Position numbers and translations under genes: made by a program. From the NCBI RefSeq assembly GCF_963676855.1, contig NZ_OY781460.1, positions 1,775,520-1,839,519 of the forward strand: a DNA stretch of 64,000 nt. Direction: 5' to 3'. The notes under the pieces are model-generated. The model made no database searches and had not been told where the DNA came from. It worked only from the letters and a program-made list of their open reading frames with translations. Below are positions 42,923-50,693 of the stretch, in pieces. The number at the start of each line of letters is the position of its first letter. Positions within the stretch are counted from its first letter, which is position 1. Source of the stretch: an uncultured Anaeromusa sp. Its GTDB lineage: Bacteria > Bacillota > Negativicutes > Anaeromusales > Anaeromusaceae.

Positions 42923-43107
42923 AAAGTAAGTATAAAATATGCTATTATGCGCGAGAGGTCATGCAGTATAGCGTGGGATTTTTAAACGAGAATCAAAGAA
43001 GGAGATTGTAAAAACATAAGAGAAAAGAGTGATAAAAGGCAGGTTGAAAACGTATAAGTAGTGAAAGAAATTTATAAACTGTGAAACACAGTATGGGAGG
43101 AAGAAAC

Positions 43108-43452
43108 ATGGAACTCGAAAAAATTAAGACCTGTATTTTGAACAGTATCCCTTATCCGATTTTATTTGTTAATTGCGACCATATCATAATGTATATGAAT
43201 GATGCCGCCCAATATCATTATCATAAAGAACGAGGCTATGAAAATTTGCTGGGCAAGTCGTTATTTGCTTGTCACAATGAAAAGTCAAAGCAAAAAATAC
43301 TGGAAGCCTTCGAAACAATTAAGAACCATGGAAATGAGGTTTTTATTGGTGTAAGCATAAAAAACCAGAGAATCTATATGAATCCGGTTCGTGATGAGCA
43401 TGGCGAGTTAATCGGTTATTTTGAACGATTTGAGCTTAATCTAGAAAGGTAA
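43108..43452 (+). CDS. stand-alone PAS-domain protein
   Basis: This 114-residue protein consists of one PAS domain: NSIPYPILFVNCDHIIMYMNDAA is the typical opening and DEHGELIGYFERFEL the last strands. There is no output domain. Such proteins may bind haem, flavin or a small ligand and act through partners. GGGAGGAAG fixes the ATG at 43108 over the GTG at 43081. It is followed by 640 bp without a gene. Confidence 0.85.
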   Translation: MELEKIKTCILNSIPYPILFVNCDHIIMYMNDAAQYHYHKERGYENLLGKSLFACHNEKSKQKILEAFETIKNHGNEVFIGVSIKNQRIYMNPVRDEHGELIGYFERFELNLER

Positions 43453-44091
43453 AAGAGCTAATAACCGTACTTGGTTTCTAACTTCAAAGCTCAGACTCTC
43501 TATGATCCAATAAGTTTGGCGATGAATGGCGTCGTTGAGACTATATAACAGAAATAGCATTGTCTTACTATCCAGAGATGACAGATTTGTTTTGTGGGAT
43601 AATTTTCCTATAAAAAAGAGGTTTTGGTACTGCTCTTGTAAAAAAAAATGAGACTGTTGACTTGGCTAAATAATGATGATAATATCAGAATGATGTAAAC
43701 TGGGTATTTGTAGGTATTAGTAAATGCGCATTGTCAAACAAATTAATACTCAATGTAAGAAGTTACATTACTTACGGTAAAAAACGTATAGCTGTATGGA
43801 GTTTGCTGATAAATCGTTGAAACTATGAGTATTGAAATTTAAAAGTGTTCAAGTTGTATGATGTGAATAAGTTTTAAATGCAATATATCATAGTAGTAAA
43901 ATTATATATAACTAAGTTATGCTCGGCAGAGTCTTGCAAAAAGATAAAATCTGATTTGTTTGATGAAAAGCCTGCACTGTAAAAGTGTAGGCTTTTTATT
44001 TTTTGAAAAAAACTTACATTGAAATAATTTATATTTATGAGGCAAGAGTTAGTGTGAAGACTAGCGCTGCTCCTTGGAGGAGGGTTTTGTA
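43453..44091. other. AT-rich non-coding region before the GGDEF gene
   Basis: No plausible reading frame with a ribosome site is seen. A small palindrome (AATGTAAGAAGTTACATT) lies near 43752, and a good terminator is present at 43966-44004. No GEMM riboswitch sequence is recognisable in front of the cyclase. The stretch may be decayed coding sequence. Confidence 0.5.
43966..44004 (+). terminator. rho-independent terminator upstream of the GGDEF gene
   Basis: AAAAGCCTGCACT pairs with AGTGTAGGCTTTT, followed by TATTTTTT. It ends more than 500 bp after the nearest gene, so it may close a long 3' UTR or an unseen short transcript. Confidence 0.75.
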
Positions 44092-45003
44092 GTGAAGTTT
44101 TATGCAATAAACCGCCCTAGGCGGTGGATGGCTTGCATATTTCTTAATCTAGTGCCAGGCGTCGTGGTTTCCTTTTTTGATATATCCAATCCGACCTTGC
44201 TTTTGGGAGCCATTCAAGCTGTTTCTGTGCTGTTTGGAGGTCTTTATTGTGGATTTTTTTCAGGATTCGCTAGCTTAGCTTTTTGCTTCTGTTATTTCTC
44301 AGAAGCAAGTACTATATTGAACTTTTCGGAGAAAAATTTTGCTAGGCTTATCGAAATAGTGGTGTATATTGTTATGATATATTCTTTGCTTGGTTATTAT
44401 TGTTACCAATTTGAAAAACGTATTCGTGAACTGGAGAAAGCGAATAGCGAGTTAAAACAATTATGTGTTTTAGACGACCTTACTGGAATTGCCAACAGGA
44501 GATTCTTTAATCAAATGCTGAAAAAAGAGTGGGGAAGATGCTTGCGAGAAAAAAAGAAGCTCTCTTTTTTGATGATGGACGTCGACTTTTTTAAAAAATA
44601 CAACGATATATATGGTCATCCGCAAGGGGATATATGTTTAAAAAAAATTGCTAGAGTGATTCAAGAAAAGTGTTTTAGGCCGGGAGATGTGGTTGCGCGA
44701 TATGGCGGCGAGGAGTTTGCTTGTTTGTTGCCTGATACGGATGAGAATGGTGCAAAATACGTTGCGGAGATATTGCGACAAGAGGTAGCGAACCTTCAAA
44801 TTGTACATGATGGCTCCAGTGTAAATGAATACATAACGATTAGTGTGGGGTTGATAACGCAATTACCTACAGCGCAAGATACTATAAAAGAAATGATTAG
44901 GCGAGCGGATTTTGCGTTGTACCAAGCAAAGAAAAATGGAAGAAATAGAATTGCTGTGTATTGTAATGAATGTGAGCAGGCTAATACGGATATAAGGTGG
45001 TAA
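44092..45003 (+). CDS. membrane diguanylate cyclase (GGDEF)
   Basis: The 303-residue protein has four N-terminal membrane helices (residues about 14-105), a short coiled linker and a GGDEF domain. The active site reads RYGGEEF, and RPGD stands exactly five residues before GGEEF, which is the RxxD product-inhibition site. It should make c-di-GMP from GTP. GGAGGAGGG fixes the GTG at 44092 as start. The next gene begins 33 bp downstream and probably shares the transcript. Confidence 0.9.
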   Translation: MKFYAINRPRRWMACIFLNLVPGVVVSFFDISNPTLLLGAIQAVSVLFGGLYCGFFSGFASLAFCFCYFSEASTILNFSEKNFARLIEIVVYIVMIYSLLGYYCYQFEKRIRELEKANSELKQLCVLDDLTGIANRRFFNQMLKKEWGRCLREKKKLSFLMMDVDFFKKYNDIYGHPQGDICLKKIARVIQEKCFRPGDVVARYGGEEFACLLPDTDENGAKYVAEILRQEVANLQIVHDGSSVNEYITISVGLITQLPTAQDTIKEMIRRADFALYQAKKNGRNRIAVYCNECEQANTDIRW

Positions 45004-45035
45004 AGCAAGTTCACTATTATTTAGGGGTGTCAAAT

Positions 45036-45788
45036 TTGGATAATAAAAGAGCAAGGTACCTAGAAGCAATAAAATTGGATCGATTATTAAATAAACACAT
45101 ACTTTATATGAAGGAAATACAGGCTCAATATGAATTGCCGGAATTTGTAGCATTCCGCTGGCTCGCTGTACGGAAGAATGTACAAATTGGTCTTTTTGCC
45201 AGCCCGATAAAGAAATGGGAACGGATTATAGTAAGTGAATTTTTGCAAAAGCATCCATTTCAGGAATATAGAAATTTATATCTCAAATTGATGAGAGAAA
45301 TTGCTGTTCCAAAGCTTGAAGAATTGTATCAAACTCCAATTCCTCATTACTATCTCTTTAAGGGACGCGTTGACTCACGGCTTGCTTATAGTTTTTCCGT
45401 GAAATTTTTTGGGACGCCATTATTTAAGGGGATTGGCGCAGATAATTATCAAAAAGAAGAAACACTGGCGTCTAAACTATCGCAAAAAATGCGTGATGAT
45501 TTTGGAAAGGGACCTAAACAAGTTTCTGTGTATATTTTTGAAAAACAATTAGTTCTTTTCGTCATTTCTGAACTTTTACCTGTAATCAATGCATTGTTTC
45601 TCAAAAATCAAGAGAGGCACAAAATTTGGTGTGATGTAGTGAAAACGACTATTTTAGAAGAAGTAGGAAATATGTTCAGTGAAATTTATCCTCGCGTGCC
45701 GGAGGTTTTTGTTGAATTTGATCATGAAAGTCAAAAGACTATTTTATTAGTATTAATGTGTCCTATTGCGGAGCTTCATGCATTGTAA
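45036..45788 (+). CDS. DUF2294-like C-terminal domain protein
   Basis: A 250-residue soluble protein from a TTG start after AGGGG. The N-terminal 125 residues are charged and helical with no match I recognise. The C-terminal half begins MRDDFGKGPKQVSVYIFEKQ and continues with helices ending in a KTTILEEVGNMF block, which resembles the small DUF2294 family. Function is unknown. It lies directly behind a GGDEF cyclase, so it may be an effector or partner in the same signalling pathway. Confidence 0.55.
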   Translation: MDNKRARYLEAIKLDRLLNKHILYMKEIQAQYELPEFVAFRWLAVRKNVQIGLFASPIKKWERIIVSEFLQKHPFQEYRNLYLKLMREIAVPKLEELYQTPIPHYYLFKGRVDSRLAYSFSVKFFGTPLFKGIGADNYQKEETLASKLSQKMRDDFGKGPKQVSVYIFEKQLVLFVISELLPVINALFLKNQERHKIWCDVVKTTILEEVGNMFSEIYPRVPEVFVEFDHESQKTILLVLMCPIAELHAL

Positions 45789-45861
45789 AATAGAGGATTA
45801 AGAACCAAGGTGACATACATATTGATTTACAAGGGCCGAAGGCACTTACAAAAGGCTAGAT

Positions 45862-45940
45862 TGAGGCATACCCGATTTGCCGGACACTCCAAAGTCAGGG
45901 TATCTAACTTTGGAGTGTCCAAGTTAGCGAGAATGCCTCA
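45862..45940. repeat. nested 79-bp inverted repeat
   Basis: An outer pair (TGAGGCAT / ATGCCTCA) encloses an inner perfect 14-bp pair (GGACACTCCAAAGT / ACTTTGGAGTGTCC) with unpaired segments between. No T run follows, so it is not a standard terminator. It lies alone between the DUF2294-like gene and the TSUP gene. Confidence 0.7.
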
Positions 45941-46041
45941 GTACCTGATTCGCGGCTGATGATTTCTTGGGTTGAGCAGGTGCCCTTGTCAAATCCTGAA
46001 TCGAGAAGTATACTGGCAACGTACGGAAGGGGGGATGCGCA

Positions 46042-46782
46042 GTGACTATGACGGCTATTTATTTATGTTTGACCGTCATCTTTGCTTCGACGGTACAAGC
46101 GGTTAGCGGCTTTGGTTTTAATATCGTTGGCGCACCTCTTTTGATGTTGTTTATTGCTCCTAAGCAGGTGATTAGTCTAACGATTTTCGGCGCCCTGATC
46201 TTGAATCTCATGGTGATTCATAAGACAAGGGGACAGGGGGATTTCCATCTGATTTTGCCCATGTTTGCCGCCAGCATAGTGGGGGTTTTGCCGGGCGTAT
46301 ATTTCCTGAATGTTGTGGACGGCTCCATGCTCAAAATTGTAGTGGGGACTATTGTGATTCTCATGTCGATTGTATTGGATGCTGATTTTTCGGTGCAGAT
46401 CCGACGCCAGCGCTTGGCTTCCATTATCGCAGGAGGTATCGGCGGTTTTATGGGCGGGGCAACAAGTATGAGCGGGCCGGTGGTGGCGATGTTCTTGATG
46501 AATCAAAAGCAGGATAAAGTTGCTTTTCGAGCTAATTTAGTACGTTTTTTTTGCCTGAATAATATTGTTATCTTGGGAACTATGTATGTGATGGGAGTCA
46601 TGGAGGTAGAGGTGTTGCCTCTGATTAGCTATATTGTTCCTGGAGTTCTGATCGGTACCTGGTTGGGGGAAAAGGCGTTTCATCGCGTTTCTCCGATCGT
46701 GTTTCGTCAAGTGGTTATTATGGTGCTTATTAGCTGTGGTTTAATGAGCGTAGGGCCGGAGGTAGTCAAGCATTTTTTCTAG
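46042..46782 (+). CDS. TSUP-family (TauE/SafE) membrane transporter
   Basis: This 246-residue protein with about eight helices has the TauE/SafE pattern: TVQAVSGFGFNIVGAPLL at the start and GGIGGFMGGATSMSGPVVAMFL in the middle, the two halves of the family's internal repeat. Members move sulfite, sulfonates, organosulfur acids or other small anions. The start is GTG at 46042 behind GGGGGG. It is monocistronic with a strong terminator. Confidence 0.9.
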   Translation: MTMTAIYLCLTVIFASTVQAVSGFGFNIVGAPLLMLFIAPKQVISLTIFGALILNLMVIHKTRGQGDFHLILPMFAASIVGVLPGVYFLNVVDGSMLKIVVGTIVILMSIVLDADFSVQIRRQRLASIIAGGIGGFMGGATSMSGPVVAMFLMNQKQDKVAFRANLVRFFCLNNIVILGTMYVMGVMEVEVLPLISYIVPGVLIGTWLGEKAFHRVSPIVFRQVVIMVLISCGLMSVGPEVVKHFF

Positions 46783-46818
46783 AAGACGTCTTTCTTAGAG
46801 GATGGGAATAATGACAAA

Positions 46819-46859
46819 AAAGAAGAACGGCAGCACTATGTGTTGCCGTTCTTCTTTTT
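46819..46859 (+). terminator. rho-independent terminator after the TSUP gene
   Basis: AAAGAAGAACGGCAGCA pairs with TGTTGCCGTTCTTCTTT around a short loop, followed by T residues. Confidence 0.88.
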
Positions 46860-47024
46860 ATGAAAATGGATGACGTGCGTAAGCAGGAATTTTGCAAAGT
46901 GAATTAGAAATAATTGTAAAAAAAGTGAGGATATACGTGGATTTCTTACACTCATAGTTGTAAAGTGAATCGTCTACCTTAAATTGGTCAGAAACGAGTT
47001 CTATAACGACAAGGAGGTATTAGT

Positions 47025-47708
47025 ATGAGAAAATTTATGACGCTGGCTGCAATCGTTTTGTTGGTATTTGTTCTGGCTGGTTGCGGTGGAACGGACAAAA
47101 CAAGTACGTCTTCATCAAGTGCGCCAACGGCTAAACAAGAATCGGCTACAGACCTTTTAGCCAAGGGGAAAAACCTTCCTGGCCTTACCTACGATTACAC
47201 CATGAAAGCCAAAGAAGGCCCTGCCATGACCGGTAAAGTATGGCTGTCTGGTAAGAAAATGAAAACAGAAGCAATCATGGAAAATCAAAAGATAATCACG
47301 TATCTTGATGGCGACGCCAACGTAATCTATAATTACATGCCTAGCCAAGCTAGGATTATGAAAATTCCTTTTGACCCGAATAGAGCCGCCAAATCGCCCG
47401 ATCAGTACAGCAAAGAGACGGATGCTGCCAATGTGAAAATCTTGGAAACTGTCAATTATGACGGGGTAAGTTGTAAAGTAGTGCTGCGAGAAGAAAAATC
47501 CGGTCAAAGTCAGGTCAAAATGTGGGTGCGTGAAGACTACGGTATTCCCGCCAAAGTAGAAGTGATGGAAGCTGGAGTTCTTCAAATGACTGCCGAATAT
47601 AAAAACATAAAAGTCGGTTCTGTGCCGCCAGAAACTTTCGCATTGCCTCAAGGCATACAGGTTATCGATATGAGCGAAATGATGAAGCAAATACCAGCGA
47701 AGCCATAA
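47025..47708 (+). CDS. LolA-like/DUF4412-type lipoprotein
   Basis: This 227-residue lipoprotein (VLAGC, Cys20) has a Ser/Thr-rich linker and a beta-rich domain reminiscent of the LolA/LppX fold: GLTYDYTMKAKEG, TGKVWLSGKKMKTEA, then VKMWVREDYGIPAKVEV and PPETFALPQGIQV near the end. The fold binds hydrophobic molecules such as lipid tails; in organisms with an outer membrane it may help lipid or lipoprotein traffic. AAGGAGG precedes the start. A ferredoxin gene follows 40 bp later. Confidence 0.75.
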   Translation: MRKFMTLAAIVLLVFVLAGCGGTDKTSTSSSSAPTAKQESATDLLAKGKNLPGLTYDYTMKAKEGPAMTGKVWLSGKKMKTEAIMENQKIITYLDGDANVIYNYMPSQARIMKIPFDPNRAAKSPDQYSKETDAANVKILETVNYDGVSCKVVLREEKSGQSQVKMWVREDYGIPAKVEVMEAGVLQMTAEYKNIKVGSVPPETFALPQGIQVIDMSEMMKQIPAKP

Positions 47709-47748
47709 CGGCTTATAAACTAAAAGTTAAAGTTGAAGGAGATGTTTG

Positions 47749-47976
47749 ATGATGGCTACAATTACCATTGATCGGGAAAATTGCATTAGTTGCGGGATGT
47801 GCTGGGATACTTGCCCTAAAGTCTATGAACAAAATGCGGCAGATTCACAAAGTCAGATTTTACCGCAGTGGCAGGTTGCAGGAAATCCTGCAGAAGGTAG
47901 CGTCGGAGAAGAACTTGCTGACTGTGCGCATGAAGGAGCCGATGTTTGTCCGGTCAGCGTAATTTCAGTGGACTAG
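47749..47976 (+). CDS. 4Fe-4S ferredoxin
   Basis: A 75-residue protein with the cluster motif CISCGMCWDTCP near the N-terminus and a distal DCAHEGADVCPV that supplies the fourth ligand plus an additional Cys. It is probably a low-potential electron carrier. The second half differs from a typical 2[4Fe-4S] ferredoxin, so one cluster is most likely. AAGGA 8 nt upstream supports the ATG at 47749. A shifted overlapping frame is a shadow. Confidence 0.85.
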   Translation: MMATITIDRENCISCGMCWDTCPKVYEQNAADSQSQILPQWQVAGNPAEGSVGEELADCAHEGADVCPVSVISVD

Positions 47977-48071
47977 TTTGGAGGCCGGTTAGGGATAGCG
48001 GGTAGGAGGTATTTCAATAAAACAGCTAGCGTGCATGTTGAGACTCTAGAGACAGATAAAGATATAGGATC

Positions 48072-48125
48072 AAAGCTCGGGAGAGTAGATGCGAATTGCA
48101 GTTGATTTCCCGGGCTTTATTTTTT
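48072..48125 (+). terminator. terminator downstream of the ferredoxin gene
   Basis: AAAGCTCGGGA pairs with TCCCGGGCTTT (one G-U pair) around a 25-nt loop and is followed by ATTTTTT. Confidence 0.7.
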
Positions 48126-48386
48126 GCTTGGAGTGGGCGTTGCAATGAGATATAAATAAAACAGATAAATGGAAGGACTTTCTGCTTTTTCAAGAAAGAT
48201 GACATAGGATATAAGGTGAGATTGTTAAGATTCAAGGCCCCAATCCAACGGAAGGTCACTGTATAACCGTAGTGGGTTACAGTGACTTACAGGCTACATT
48301 GAAGTATTACTAAATGGCACAAGTACTTCAAAGGGCTAATTTAGCTAAGTGATTTTAGTTAGGCTTGCAGGATGAAAAACGAATAG

Positions 48387-48432
48387 AAAACCGCTTGCTG
48401 TTGCTTTTATAGTCTATAACAAGCGGTTTTTT
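48387..48432 (+). terminator. second terminator in the 48-kb intergenic region
   Basis: AAAACCGCTTG pairs with CAAGCGGTTTT with a 22-nt loop and six T residues. No coding frame precedes it directly. Confidence 0.7.
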
Positions 48433-48482
48433 GCGGCTCTGCGGCGCCATGAATGGCGCTGCGTAAAGCTGTCTTAACGATT

Positions 48483-48540
48483 GTAACATCTTTTTTTCAT
48501 TGGTAACATTGACTATGTTACAATGAAAAAAAGACGTTAC
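48483..48540. promoter_or_regulatory. long inverted repeat upstream of the preA-like gene
   Basis: A 20-bp arm (GTAACATCTTTTTTTCATTG) is repeated in inverted form at 48521-48540 with one mismatch, and the 18 bp between them contain a further GTAACA / TGTTAC pair. Four GTAAC half-sites are thus arranged symmetrically 56 bp before the gene. It may be a regulator binding site. Confidence 0.6.
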
Positions 48541-48595
48541 AGTAGTGTGTCTATGCAGAAAATTATTAGATTGAGCAGAAGACGGGAGGAAAACA

Positions 48596-49783
48596 ATGAA
48601 CACGAGTTTGCAAGTTCAATTTTGCGGGATTCAACTGGAAAATCCTTGTTTGCTCTCTTCGGCTTCGCCGACGCAAAGCAAGGAAGGGATTGCAAAAGCG
48701 TTTAAGCTGGGCTGGGCCGGTGCGGTAACTAAAACTTGTATTCCTGATGAGTTGATTACCCCTGATTCTTCCAATCGATTTGCAGTATTGCGGAACAAGG
48801 ACCGAGCAATTGAGGGCTTTGAAAATCTTGAAGGAATGACTCAAAAACCGGTAGCGTATTGGGAGCATGCTATACGTGAACTGAAAGAAGAATTTCCGTC
48901 TAAAGTTATTATTGCCAGTATGATGGCGGATGCAAATTTGGAATCATGGCGAACACTAGCGCGACGCTTGGAAAATGCGGGGGCGGATGCGTTAGAGCTA
49001 AATCTATCTTGTCCACATTTTCGCGTAGCGGAGCAGATGGGGGCGGCCATAGGCAAAGACGAAGAGAAAGCGGCGGCCATTGCCTTTTGTGTAAAAAAAG
49101 AGGTAAAAATCCCGGTTCTGGCTAAGTTGACGCCGAATGTCAGCAGTATTAAGGATGTGGCCCTGGCGGTGGTCAAGGCCGGTGCGGACGGCATAGTGGC
49201 AATTAATACTGTGCAAGCTCTTCTGGGCGTAGATGTTGATACTTTGGAGCCGTTGCCTGCCGTTAACGGATACAGCGCGTTTGGCGGTTATTCGGGTAGT
49301 GCGGTTAAGCCAATCGGCTTGCGCTGTGTGGCGCAAATTTCTCAAGCAACCGATGTTCCAATTCATGGCGTAGGGGGAATTGCAACCTGGCGGGATGTCA
49401 TAGAGTATATGGCTGTAGGGGCTAGTTGCGTCCAGGTTTGTACGGCGGTAATGCTGGAGGGGTATTCTATTATTACGCCGTTACTTCATGGCTTGAAAGA
49501 ATATATGCAAAAGAAGGGACTGCAGAGTTTGGCGGAAATTACTGGGGCGGCGATACCGAAACTAATTGCTCGTGAGCAATTAAACATGAACTGGGGCGTG
49601 CGTTCGACGGTGGTTGTTCCAGAAGCTTGCGTGCAGTGCGCAAAATGTATTGTAGCTTGTCAGGAGAGTGGCAAAGCGGCGATTTGCTTTGTTAATAAGA
49701 AAGTGACCATTGATCGGCAGCGTTGCGATGGCTGTTCTCTGTGCACTCATGTATGTCCTTGCGGGGTATTGGCGTTGCGGTAG
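48596..49783 (+). CDS. preA: PreA-like dihydropyrimidine dehydrogenase subunit
   Basis: The protein (395 residues) is a dihydroorotate dehydrogenase-like FMN barrel (residues 1-310, with NLSCPHF and the catalytic-loop region VKPIGLRCVAQI and GVGGIATWRDV) followed by a two-cluster ferredoxin domain (CVQCAKCIVACQ and CDGCSLCTHVCPCG). It matches PreA, which with the flavoprotein PreT reduces uracil or thymine. No preT gene is adjacent, so another electron donor would be needed, or the enzyme may act on a different substrate. GGGAGGAAAAC sets the start. Confidence 0.85.
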   Translation: MNTSLQVQFCGIQLENPCLLSSASPTQSKEGIAKAFKLGWAGAVTKTCIPDELITPDSSNRFAVLRNKDRAIEGFENLEGMTQKPVAYWEHAIRELKEEFPSKVIIASMMADANLESWRTLARRLENAGADALELNLSCPHFRVAEQMGAAIGKDEEKAAAIAFCVKKEVKIPVLAKLTPNVSSIKDVALAVVKAGADGIVAINTVQALLGVDVDTLEPLPAVNGYSAFGGYSGSAVKPIGLRCVAQISQATDVPIHGVGGIATWRDVIEYMAVGASCVQVCTAVMLEGYSIITPLLHGLKEYMQKKGLQSLAEITGAAIPKLIAREQLNMNWGVRSTVVVPEACVQCAKCIVACQESGKAAICFVNKKVTIDRQRCDGCSLCTHVCPCGVLALR

Positions 49784-49837
49784 GGATGATGGTTAGAAAA
49801 TTATAGAGTAAAAGAAATAGATTAGTGGGCGGTAGAG

Positions 49838-50647
49838 ATGATGAAGCAAAAATGGATGATCGGTGAGTTGGCAAAGATGTTCGACGTATCTACCGATACG
49901 CTACGGTACTACGAACAGGAAGGGCTGCTCCATTCTCATAGAAAGGGGGAAAACGGATATCGATATTATTCGTATGATGATTTGTTTGTTTTGATGGACA
50001 TTTTGTTGTTTCGCAGTCTTGGCTTGCCGGTTAAGGAGATACAGCCCTTGGTAACAACTAAAAAACTAAGAGAGATTAGGGCGGTATTGCAACAAAATGA
50101 CCAACTTATTGGAGAAAAATTGAAAGCGTTGCAGTTGCAGCGGCAGCAGCTTGCGCAGATCATTTCTCAGCATGAAGTGTGTGAAGCGAAGCTTGGAACC
50201 TTTTCTATTGTCGGAGCGCCTACTTTTAAGTCTAAATTTCTAGGCATAGAGGTGGAGGAAATGCTTCGCGTAATCAAGCAGTACAAAACGGAAGCGGGGT
50301 GGATGGAGCGCATACGTTATACTTTGTTTTTGTCGACAGAAGAGGTGTTTGGAGTACGGAGTTTTGAGGCGGCGGAAATGGGGATTAGCTTTGATGACGA
50401 AACCATAAGGGAATTTGAGGCGGGGGAGCAACAGAAATTCTCATTATCGCTAAATAAAGAGTGCTTGTATACGGTGGTTGGAACCGACTATTCGGACCGA
50501 GAACATGAGATTTTTTCGCAAGCTGTCTCTTGGCTGCATAAGCAGGGCCGGGTCATGGAAGGACCACTGCTTGGACGATATCTGGCAAGCTCTCATCAAG
50601 AAGGACTTGATTATTATGAAATCTGGATTGCCTTACAAGCGACTTGA
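49838..50647 (+). CDS. MerR-family regulator of the MATE pump
   Basis: This 269-residue MerR protein has an N-terminal winged HTH (WMIGELAKMFDVSTDTLRYYEQEGLLHS, then NGYRYYSYDDLF), a coiled linker and a C-terminal ligand domain of about 150 residues. That layout is shared with BmrR/TipAL-type drug sensors. The ribosome site is weak (GGTAGAG), and the ATG at 49841 is an alternative. Its stop codon overlaps the -35 box of a MerR-type promoter that drives the MATE efflux gene, so drug-induced activation of that pump is very likely. Confidence 0.92.
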   Translation: MMKQKWMIGELAKMFDVSTDTLRYYEQEGLLHSHRKGENGYRYYSYDDLFVLMDILLFRSLGLPVKEIQPLVTTKKLREIRAVLQQNDQLIGEKLKALQLQRQQLAQIISQHEVCEAKLGTFSIVGAPTFKSKFLGIEVEEMLRVIKQYKTEAGWMERIRYTLFLSTEEVFGVRSFEAAEMGISFDDETIREFEAGEQQKFSLSLNKECLYTVVGTDYSDREHEIFSQAVSWLHKQGRVMEGPLLGRYLASSHQEGLDYYEIWIALQAT

Positions 50648-50674
50648 CTTTGGAGTTACTCTAAGGTTTATTCT
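50644..50674 (+). promoter_or_regulatory. MerR-type promoter of the MATE gene
   Basis: TTGACT and TATTCT are exactly 19 bp apart. The spacer carries the palindrome TTGGAGTTACTCTAA, close to the classic MerR operator. The -35 box overlaps the stop codon of the merR gene. Confidence 0.8.
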
Positions 50675-50693
50675 TTTATAGGGGGTGAGACCT

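Larger units (their letters stand above)
47977..48595. other. intergenic region with several hairpins
   Basis: No gene is seen in 619 bp. It contains a terminator at 48072, a bulged hairpin (GTCACTGTATAACC / GGTTACAGTGAC, 48255-48285), a second terminator at 48387 and a long operator-like inverted repeat at 48483. The stretch between the two terminators could encode a short RNA, but no promoter is clear. Confidence 0.5.

Noticed and set aside
43453..44091. c-di-GMP riboswitch before the GGDEF gene
   Set aside because: The terminator at 43966 suggested one, but the conserved GEMM core sequences are not present.
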